Source of the DNA: Ciona intestinalis
Lineage: Eukaryota; Chordata; Ascidiacea; Phlebobranchia; Cionidae
DNA: 64,000 nucleotides
NCBI RefSeq assembly: GCF_000224145.3
Contig: NC_020173.2
Coordinates: 5,651,039-5,715,038 of the forward strand
Reading direction: 5' to 3'
The translations under genes were made by a program, and so were the position numbers. Within the stretch, counting starts at the first letter, position 1. Each line of letters begins with the position of its first letter. Shown piece by piece: positions 38,301 to 50,300 of this stretch. The notes beneath the pieces are model-generated. The model was given only the letters and a program-made list of their open reading frames with translations, ran no database searches and was not told the DNA's origin.

Positions 38301-41300
38301 TAAGCCGGCCACCTAATGTTAAACATTAGCTTCTTAAAGCCAAAGAACTTTGTATTTCGAACCTGTAGAATACATGGAAGATTGCGGTGTTTTAGACAAT
38401 ATTCTAGAGATATGCTTAGGCTAGGACTGTAACACAGTGGTAAGGTTAACTACTTGGAACCAGAGATTAGGAAACTTGTAAGTGGGTACGAGGTGTATGA
38501 AACAAAACATCCGTGTTATAACGACTGTCATTGCCTCGTCATGTGAGGATAAATAAGTTACATGTGTGGTAACTTGTGAGCGGGCACGAGGTGTATAAAA
38601 CACCAATGTTAGAATGACTGTTGTTGCTCAGCCATGCAAGAATAAGGCGAGTTACGTTTATGCATAACGCGTCATTTAAGTTTGTTAAATGTTAGTCTTA
38701 CCATAAACTGATGTTTTACTGAGTGCGGGTCGTTGGTTCTTAACATTTCAAATGTATCTTGTGGGAAATATGAATCATTGGTTTCAGCATACACAGTATA
38801 TGGTTGGGAATACCTGGAAATGAACATATTTTATGGGGGGATTACTAAGGATAAAAGTTAAGGAAAAACAGTATAATATCTGAAAAATAACGCAGGAAAA
38901 TAATTGTTTATACGCGGGAAAATAATTGTACTATACACAGCATATGGATGTAAATACATAAAAAATATTAACATTGATTTCTATCTTTGATTATGGTAGC
39001 AAAGATAACAAAGGGAAAACGTATCGACAAGATATAGCAACAAAACAGCAGTGGCTAAGAATAATAACATCTGTTCGAAAAAAGAAAACTGTACAGCCAA
39101 TATCTTGCCCGAACAGTAATACAGAACCTAGGATCTAACTTATTACATATGGACAGTATTTGTGTGTTTATATAGTTCCTATACTTACCCTGTTAACTTG
39201 TGAATGAATGTAACTTACTTATCTTTGCATGGCGGGGCAACGACAGTCGTTATAATAACATGGGTGTACTGGTTCATACACCTTGTGTCTGCTTATGAGT
39301 TACAAGACAACGTATGCAATTTTCTTGGTGATTATTTAGACAGTATTCGTGTGTTTATATAGTTCCTATACTTACCCTGTTAACTTGAGCCCCCCAATAT
39401 ACTCCAGCATTGCATCAATGCCTTTAACATTATTCATAGAGTCAGTATCATTACTAATGGTTGATGCTTCCACCATAAAGTGAAGCTTGTTGTTTTTATA
39501 CGGGTCAAGTTGGGAAGTTAAGTCAAATAAAGCGTCGACCTCACATGCTTTGTCCTAATAAAAAGAGGAAATTTATTAAATTAATATCAAGAGCGTGATG
39601 CATTATTTTTCTGCCAAAAAAAAAAGATTTTGTGAATTGGTATCAATAAAGATATACAGCTGTCTAGTGATATGGCTCAGTGGTTAGCTCGTCTGCCTAT
39701 AATGGAGGGGTTACCAAGTATGTGTCTTTGGGCAAGACACTCAACAGCATTTCTGTTGTCTAAAATGTCAGCCATACAAAAACATATGTGATATTTTGTA
39801 TAGGAGCATGGTTTCTAGTATTTATTTTTACTTTGGGCTAAAAGACTGTTTAATAAACAAGTTTTACTATATTTTCTTGGATACAAAAGCATACACTAAA
39901 ATATCTTATAAGTAAAACTTACAGTTGAAAACACTGGGTTCCTCACATTGAATGCAACAGTCTTATATTCAGCATCTGGAGATATTGCTGTCTTGGTTTC
40001 TTTTAATTGAAAACATGGAGCTGTTGAGTCATCCTGGAAAATAAATGAATATTGTTACTCTAGTAAAATGAAACTTAATGCTGTTACAACACCTTATATT
40101 AGTTGATAAATTTAACTCTATAGCAATTCGAAGGAAAAGTAAAAATTTAACTTTATAGTCTGTTCAAATACCATCAGCGGAAAAGTTTAACTCTGATACA
40201 ACACTTGACATTAATTGATAAATTTAACTCCAATGCAATTTAAAGGCAAAATAAAAATTTAACTACAGCCTGTTTAAACACATACAGTAATTTACTAATA
40301 CACATTAAACAGCAAACATAATGTACTTTTGTTCCATTGTATTTTCATACAAATATATATTTTATAACATACAAAATATTCAAAATTTGACACAGAGATA
40401 CAGAAAATGCAACAATGATACAAAGAATAGAAATAACTTTGAAACAATATAGTTCAATTCAAAGGAACGCATGTTTCCCCCCCAGATTTTATAAGCAGAG
40501 CCAAAGTATATTGCATTCACCAAATTAATCAATGAGGTTCCCTATGTTTGAGGACTATGAGTGTAACTGCATTTTTGCAATGTTACCGCATATTTTTTCC
40601 AAAATTTCAGAAACCTAATATCTAGATATTTATAGAGTCCTGTATCTTCTTTCCACTTGTTCCATGTTGGTTTCAATCCAACCTCTTAGTTTAGCAAGAT
40701 GTGTGTAAACTCCTGGCATTGCTGGTTCACCACACCCAATACCCCAACTCACAGCCCCACTTAAGTAATGCTTGTTTTCATACTGATCGAAACATGATAA
40801 AGGGCCTCCAGAATCACCCTGGAATCAATAAGAGTGAAATTAAAAATGTTAATCAATTGAAATAATCAAATAATCGCAAAGTTAAACAAAGAACCCTGAA
40901 TAGTCTTTTATTTTAAAGTTAATATTGAATAATAAATTAGGACGTTGTATGAATTGCAACACGAGCCGTTATGTTATTATAACAGCGGTGTTTTTATGGC
41001 TGATAACTTAAACAGATTAAAAGAGACAATTGGGTTTGAGCAATCGCCGTTAAGCTGTTAAGTTTCTTGCCAAAGGACACCCAGAATACCCATAACAGAT
41101 ACAAGAGTTTTATAGCCTATGAAAGATGTTTTATGAATGGTGGGGCAACAACAGTCATTATATTATTATCACAGCTGACAAGTAACCATTGGGTTGGAGC
41201 TGCTATTAATTGCTATTAAGTATCTTGCCCAATGACGCATATACCCATAACAGTAAGAGTTTTTTATTTAAAAGGTTTAGAAATACTACTTATAACAACC

Positions 41301-44300
41301 CCACCTGGCAAGCATCTTTGCTACCATCCACTGTACCAGCACAAAACATCCTGTCAGTCACCATTCCCATTAACCAACTATCACTATTACATAGATCCCT
41401 ATCTAATATTTTTACTGGTGCTTCTTGTAGTATATATGGGAGCCCGTTGCCTTCTTGCTTTGCTCCCCAGCCAGATATTTCACAACTGTGGGATTAATAT
41501 ACTTTGGAAAATAAAGTAGTTTCAAATTGTGTTAAAATATGTGATTAGGCAACAATAAATGAATGAATGTAATTTGTTTATCCTTAAATGGCCGGAAAAC
41601 GACAGTCGTTATAACACGGGTGTTCTGTTTTATACACATTGTGCTCGCTTAAAAGTTACCAAATATGTTGTGGGTGCTGGGTGATTGTTTTTGTCTATGG
41701 CGGACGATATGAATAACCCATTATTGTTTACTGGGTTTAAGCAATCGCTGTTAGGAGTTTTAATATAGTATTGCGGGGGAAGACGGGGCACCTTTAGAAC
41801 CTAATGTCTAAATATCGTGATCGTGTTTTAAACAATTAACAACGATTCATGGGAGTCGTGAGGATACAGTTTTACAATTCTTTGAATGTTCTTTGTTTAC
41901 TACCAAATGGGACGAGAAAATAGAATGAAAAGGTGTCCAATCTTCCCCACCCTACTGTATAATAAATAATATAATAAACACTTACAGTGATTCATTTCGG
42001 AGTTGTCTTGAAAACGAAGGTAAGCAGATTTGACGAACATACTTATTGAATCTTAGATGGGAGTTTAATCTCAATAATGCAATATCATTGTTGTATGTGT
42101 CCGTGGTGAATTCATTATGTGTGATCACATCCGTAACCCTAGCAGTCTGTGCTCGTTGTATCATATTCCTTCTATCGCTGATGCCAGCGTATACTGTCCA
42201 GTTGTTTGGGTGGGGAAATCTAAGTAAAATATTTAAAATATGGTAAGTTATGTAATAGACTGTTACTAACTATGTAATTTGTAATGGTTTTCCTTTTTGA
42301 ATGAATGTAACTTATTTATCTCTGCATGGTTGGGCAATGACAGTCGTTATAATAACATGGTTGTTCTGTTTTATACACCTTGTGTTCGTTTACAAGTTAC
42401 TACAAACGTAATTTTGTTTGTGAATTTTTGTTAATTTTGAAGCAATTACCAGCCTGTTACTGCATTGTTCAATTATGTTACCAATATTTGTCACCTGGTT
42501 GCTACAAACATTTAATATTTCTTTATAGAAAAATACCCACGGTTCAGCACAGTGAGCTGCAAACAGAATCCAATTTGAAGCAATAATACTTCCACCGCAA
42601 GTGTGAGCTTTTGTCCACAAAGATACCTATTATCATTGGTAGTTAGGTGGAGTAATAGCTTTAAGTATAAATGCATCCATATTGTAATCTATTCTACACG
42701 GGTGAAGAAATGGACTTGGTTTGTAGAAGAATTGTCAATTTATATTTGATGCAAGAGAAAATGCTTTGGCACTACTGAATAATTCTCCAGTAGATTAGTA
42801 AATAGGCTACAGTATGGGGTGGGTTAAGGTTTAGTAGTTAGTTGTGAAGTGGTTAGCAGAAGACGTATGGGAGGATTCTTCACTGGTGCCAACACTTTTA
42901 AACATATAGTATGTGAGGTGGGGGAAGATGGGACACCTTTTCATCCCATTTGATAGTAAACGAAAAACATTTTAAAAATTATAAAACTGTATTCTAAAGG
43001 TGGCTGTACACAGTATCTGGCGTGCGAAGTCGTATGCAAACCCATTACCGAATTCCGCATGCGGCAGCGAAATCCGGACAAAACAGACAAAACGGACGAA
43101 TTCCGGATACTGTGTACAGCCACCTTTAGGACTCCCATAGGCCGTTATTAATTGTTTAAAACACGATTAGGATATTTGGACATTATGTACTAAAGGTGTC
43201 CCGTCTTCCCCCACCTTAGTATATTAATCAAACTACTAAACCTTAACAACTGTAAGGTAACAAACAATAAACCTGCCACGGATGTTCCTGTATATGTGTA
43301 TCTGCACCGCCAATAATTGCGGCAGGTTTCGGTAATTGTGCGTATACGTCACGCTTACGTATGCTATGACGCATATATGGATTCGTGACGTCAGGGTGTA
43401 ACGTGCCGCAGTTTTCACCGTTTATCCAAACTGTGGAAAAGAACGTCAGGTTATAAGAGTAATGAATAAAGAACTTTATTTTATCGCTTCGGTCACGAAT
43501 CTCAGAGACAGAGTGGCATACGAAAATACGGGCAGTGACGGTAAATAGTAGTCTTTATAACACGTTTTGGGTTAAAACAGAAAGACAAAACGTGTTCCCT
43601 TTATAACACGTTTTGGGTTAAAACAGAAAGACAAAACGTGTTCCCGTTTAACCTCGTGTGACGGGGCAACGAAAGTTTTAAATACAGAACGTCGGTGTTA
43701 TAACGACATCGTGTCTGCTTACAAAAGCAATGCAACGATCGTTGCGTCGAATAAGTTTACATTTACGAATTCCTTTAAGAATTAAATAGCAAACAGTATA
43801 CACAGTTTTTCGATTAGAGCATTTATATTTTTTTATAATCACCCACGAAGTTATATATGTGGTAACTCGTAAGCTGACACGCGGTGTGTGAAACAGAACA
43901 CCGTGTTATAACAACTGTCGTTTTCCGGCCAAAGGATAAATAAGTTATGTTTATGTATGCCCACTTACCGATATCAGGAGAACCTGACGAACCTTCTGTA
44001 GAGCCATCGCCTTCGTTCTGAACGTCAAGTGAACCAGCGTCCCGCGGCGTGGTTAAGCTGGGATTATTTGCGGTACCTTCATTTTTAGACGCATTGTTGT
44101 TCGATTGGTTAGGATAGACGAATAAATACACTCCATAACCAATGCCAGCTCCAGCGGCTAGCGCCAAAACAAGACATAAAGCGAGACAAATGTTTCCGTT
44201 TGAATAAATAGGTTGTACTGTTGTAGTTTGTGGTGTAGGTTCTTGTCTTTTACGATGTCCTTTTGAAGATCTTCGCCTTTCCTCTAACTCAGGCATCGCA

Positions 44301-47300
44301 ACAGAGTTACAAACTACCAATAAATCTGCATTTTGTGCGCTGTTCTTTTTTACTAACTGTAGTGCAATTTCTTTTGCTAATCTGAAAACTGTGTAAAGGC
44401 GTTAAACGGCTCTTGTGGTCCATTGCAATTTAGACCTGCCTTTAGCATTTGTGTTTTGACTAAAATCTACGCTATCCTTATCTAGTAGTGCCTGCCTATA
44501 GCTGCCTAACATCACGTTTCTCGGAGTAAGAAAACCAAAGAGAATAAGAATGAGGAAAAGTGAACAACGTCACCCCATACGTCATTTGTTTATATTCCCT
44601 TCACTCGCCTAGCATTTTGTGGATTTCCACACACGTATATCTAATACACAACTTATTCAAATACAAACTAAAGACTTAACGATTGTTAGCTTCCAGTCTG
44701 ATACACGTAAGAATATTTCATACTTTCGTCACAAATGACGTAATAATATACCATTATTACGTTTTGTTTAAATATATCTTTAAAATAATAAGTCAACACG
44801 TATTTAACCCCTTTTTAGGTTAAGGTATATATCCGATATAATATGTGGAACGCCGCGATCCAATCTAAACCTTATTTTAGTGATTTACACATCGTGTACG
44901 TGACTTCACTGTTTGAATATTTTAACCCGACACAAAACGTCGTATACGCAGTATGCACAGTTGGTATTCATACGTTTTGTGCGAATAAGTGTTTGCGAAT
45001 GAATGGGTGTTATTTTTTAAATCTTGCATGGCGGGGAATCTTCAGGCGTTGCAGAACGGGTGTCTTGTTTCACACGCCTCGTGCCCGCTTACGAGTAACG
45101 TTCTATAAAACAACCCACAAGGAACCACTGGGTTGGAGCAATTACCGTTAAATGTTTGCCCAATGACACATACACCTAGTAGCAGCGTGGAGTCTCGAAT
45201 CAGCAAGCTGTAGTGTTAAGGCGATTTCACGCAAAACGTTTCCTACCATGCAAAGCCACATTGTGTATGAAACTAAACACTTCTTACCTGGAGTTTGTTC
45301 ACTGACTGAAATGACATAAACACAAGTTGTTTGGGAAACGTTATTTTCGTTGTCACATCATGCGCGTCCTCAGGTCCAGTGTTGAGCAACTTAATTCGAA
45401 GTCTAGCTGCTGTCCTATACTTTATTTCTATCTTTGATGTTGGGTTTCTGCAATTGTGTAACACTGGTTAGAAAAAGACTTGGAAAATATATTGATATTA
45501 TAAGTCTGGTGCCATGGGTACGGGTTCAAGGCTCCACACTGCTACTATTAGTCCGGCGCTTTGGCATAGTGTTTAGCGCGCCTGCCTGTANNNNNNNNNN
45601 NNNNNNNNNNNNNNNNNNNNNNNNNNNNNNNNNNNNNNNNNNNNNNNNNNNNNNNNNNNNNNNNNNNNNNNNNNNNNNNNNNNNNNNNNNNNNNNNNNNN
45701 NNNNNNNNNNNNNNNNNNNNNNNNNNNNNNNNNNNNNNNNNNNNNGCTGGCACGAGGTGTTAAACCCGTGTGATAACAACTGTCGTTTTTCAGCCACGCG
45801 AGGATAAAGTAAGTTACATTATGTTGTTGGTTTATGCACCTTTGTGCAAGACACTCGTTAGCACACTTTGGAAATACATACTTATATTATAAATTATTGC
45901 ATAATGTAGTATCTCTGTAGGTATTTTACAATATTTCCATGTTTAACTTACCCGTTTTTATCAGCAAGATGAGCAGTCAATGTCAGATCTGTCACACATT
46001 TGGTTTTCTTACAGAAAGTTTTAAAAGGAACAAATTTTGAAACATCTTGGCTGATATACCTGAAAATAAACACATCATAATCAGTATGTACATGCATAAT
46101 ATACAACAGGTTATATTTCATACACCTTGTGCATGCTTACGAGTTACCACACGCATAACTTTGTGCATGAATGAATTTCTGTATAGCTGACAATTTAGAC
46201 AACTCTCTCGCAATCATTGTTCAGTGTCTTTCCCAGAACACATTTACTTCAATAATTTAATTGCCCCAACCCAGTGGTAACTAATTGGTTGTCCAAATTA
46301 TCAGTCCAGGGTGCTAAAATTCATCAGTGACTATTGGGTTGGAGCAATTGCCGTTAAGTGTCTTGCCCGAGGACACGTATGCCCACAGTTGTGGTACTAG
46401 TAATATAAATCAAGAACTTACATATTTAAAACAGGGTCAAGCAGGGGTTTTGGTTCGTCTCTTTTATTCCTCGAGTGGCTAGTATTGCTCATAGAAATAT
46501 TAGATTGTTCATTCAACTGGTAACCCCCTGAATAGATACCAGCAGTAGGGTAGACCCAGAAATCATCAGAAACATTTGAATTATTATTTGTGACATTTGA
46601 TTGGACAAGATGGTGGGTGTGGTCATTAGGGGTGTGGCTTGTAACATCATGGTGGGTTATGAGGTCATAATGAATACTGAGGCCAGCAGGGTTCATTAAG
46701 TCTCGTGCTGTAGGCTGGAAAGTATTTCTGTTTATTGTTTGAAAAATTATAGAGCCATACTATGTGATCTGAAGGTACCACCAAAGTTACAAAAACAAAC
46801 AAGTTTCGGGTCAGCGGTTAGGTGCTTCTATCGTAACCAGAGGAGACTGGGTTCAATGCTCAACTCTGATAGTTACATCTGTCCTTTGCAAGTAACTTAA
46901 CTGCAATTGCTCCAAGCCAGTGGTCACTAATGGGTTGTAGCACCCTGGGTGTCGCAGAAATGGGCCAACTCGGGCCTGAATCTTAGGTGTCATACTGGAA
47001 GATGTCACCCATATATAGGAACGAATCAATTAAACAAACCATTAGTGACCACTGGGTTGGAGCAATTACCATTAAGTATCTTGCCCAAGAACACCCATCT
47101 ATAATAACAGCATCTAAATACAATATACATAAAAACCAACCTTGAGGTATAAGTTGTATGTAATACAAGAGGTATCGGGGTGTTGAGATACAGAAGTGGT
47201 TGATTCAATATACTCCAAGTTGTTGGCGGAAAATAAAAACCTTTGGTATTCTTCACCACCATCAGCAACGAGATAATACTTGACAACTGTTAAAGAAAAT

Positions 47301-50300
47301 GTTGAATGAAAGTTAATAATATTAAATTTATCCTGATGCGACAGAAATGTTCTATTAAATAATCATAATTTATTTATACTTGCATGACAACATTCTTTAT
47401 AGGTCGTTTTGTTTACCTTACACCTAGTGCTCACTCCCAAGTTACCACGTTTGTTACTTTGTAAGTGATATATTTCAATATGACTAACAATTTGGACAAC
47501 TCATTTGTGACCATTGGGCTTAAGCAATGCTTGTTAATTAAATAAAATATACACAAACAAAATAAAATTTTAAATATTACGCACAAAATTTTAAAATGTA
47601 TTTACTTATATCTGATTGTATTGAAGTCCCTTTGTACGAGAAACATAATTCACAATCAAAACAACCGTATGCTGCTACATGGGAACCAACGGTGCATGAC
47701 TGGCGTGGGTCGATCTGTTGTGATGTCATAATGGTGGTTGTTACATCAACAACTGGTCTTGTCAATAGAATAACAATGTTGTCACTCGAAGGGCTACCAA
47801 CTAACAAATCTGTAACAAGCAACATTTATAATGGGGATGTGCAAATGAACCATAAAAACAAAGTTATGATTTAGCATAAAGTATACCAAATATGGCTTCC
47901 AACACAAAACTTAAGTAACTCATCTATTCTACATAGGTGAGGTTCTACAGCACTACTCGCCATTAGGCGAAGATTGGTTCTTCACCCTAGTCATTTCCCC
48001 AGCCACAATTCAAATATAACATGTCTAAGTTTAAAACTGATACAAAATAGGTTTTGTTTCTTTACCATAATATCCATTGTCGTCAATGTCTATTTTCCCT
48101 GTGACAGACATCCCAAACATCCCAGGTACAACACTCGGTGCTGGGTGTAATGTAGTTGGGGTTATTATCTGTGCTGGGGTGGTGAACAAACCAGTGTTGC
48201 ACCCATGGTAAATGTAAATAACTCCCTCCATTTCGTGTGTTGCTGACACCACAATATCTAAAAAATATTGGAAACACTGGATAATGTACTATATTGGTGG
48301 TGGAGAAATAATGTTATTTTTAATATATATGTGTGGTGATTGGCTATGAGCATAAAATGGGTGTTCTGTTTCATACACCTCGTTCCCACTTACGATTTAA
48401 TATGCATGTAACTTTGTGGGTAGTTGTTTTTTTATATGGCTGACAAATAAAAAGACAACCAAATATTGACCACTGGGTTAGAGCAATGTTCATTAAATAT
48501 CCTGCTCAAAAACACATGTGTCCATAATGATAGCAACACCAAGCTACGTATCAGGTCAGTGCTCTAACCACTGTGCTAGGGAATAAAGTAAAATGAAACC
48601 AAACCTGGAAATCCATCTAAATTAAGATCACCAACTGCAGATATGGCTGAGCCAAACCTAGAGAAAGCGTGTTCAGATCCTTTCAGTACAAAATCAGGGT
48701 TTCTATTCTGTGAATAAAAACAAGTTATATTTCTACAAGGGGAGTATTAAAGTTGTAAATTACAATAACTTATTTATTTGTACTATGTTGTAGTAGGTGA
48801 AGGATTACAGTATTGGAGCAAGTGTCTTGTCCGAAGACAAATACACCAACATTGGTTACAGGTAGCAGCACCTAATACTGTTAACCTCTTGCCTAGAGGC
48901 AAATGACTAAATGTTTGGTAAAGCTGTTGCATGTCAGATTTTGTTGGAAGAGAAGAGAAGCATAGCGCATAGGGATTGACTATTGTGCCAGGGCGTTGGT
49001 AGCACAAGCATAAGACACCTGATAACATTACACATTCATATATATAGAGTAGGGTGGGGGAAGATGGGGCACCTTTTCATTCTTGGTAGTACAAAGAACA
49101 TTTAAAGAATTATAAAATCATATCCTCACGACTCCCATAGACTGGTGTGTGTGACTTAAAACACAGTCAGGATATTATGTGCTAAAAGTGTCCAGTCTCC
49201 CCCACCCTACCATATATATATATATACTATACCTACCATAGTATTCCCACCAAGATAAACATAAGCTCTCCCTACATCAGGGTGGTGTGAGTTGTGTAAT
49301 GGAGCTCCTACTATCAAGTCATCATAACCATCGGCGTTTATATCTTCAGTGCATAAGGCTGCTCCAAAGTATTCAGTGAACTAAGAAATATAAATAACAT
49401 GAACTTAATATGTAGTAGGCTAAAGGTGGCTGTACACAGTATCCGGAATTCGTCCATTTTGTCTGAATTTCGGTGCCGCATGAGGAACTGGGTAAGGGGT
49501 TTGCATACGACTTCGCAAGCGAATTTGTATGCCGGATACTGTGTACAGCCACCTTTTGTAGGTCTTACATGTGGCAACTTGTAAACAAAACACCTATGAT
49601 AGAACGACTGTCGTTGCCTGCCATGCGAGGATAAATAAGTGACAGTCATTCCTTATCATACTCGTAAATGGTATATATAGTAGACTAAGTAGGCCATACA
49701 TGTTGTAGCACCTGGTAACTTGTAAGGAGGCACGGGTGTATGAAACAGAACACCTGTGTTATAATGCCATGGTTGCACACGTGTTGTAACGACCCCTTAC
49801 CCCACGTGAGGGCATATAAGTTACAATCATTCGTTCATACTTGCAAAACTAATCTGGGGATTTAGGGTAGGGTAATGATCAAACCTGCCCTAAAACTTAA
49901 ATCACAGACTTCACTGATATTGAACAGTAAGCCACATTAATTTCATACTCTGCAGACCGGGTTTTCACCCGCTGTCCCAAAATTTAATGGCCAAATTCAA
50001 CTCTGGCTTAATCCCAAGTTCCATAGTGTGCCTATGTTAGGACATTGTAGAATCTCAATAATATCCCATTATAAAAATGCATATCCGTACAACATGTTAC
50101 CTGTTGTCCCAACACATAATGCCTTCCCCTTGAAGGAGAATCAATAAGAGATCGATAAATCAGCACGGTACCGTTGTTATGGAAACGAGGGGCACTTGAA
50201 GCAACATAGATACCATATGATGGACCAAAGTAAGTCCCACTTGTTACGGCATACCCTGCATGTTTGTATTATAAATAATCTGATAATACCTATTTACAAC

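Noticed and set aside
45434..45797. Open frames spanning the 155-N gap
   Set aside because: Created by translating N; the flanks are SINE.
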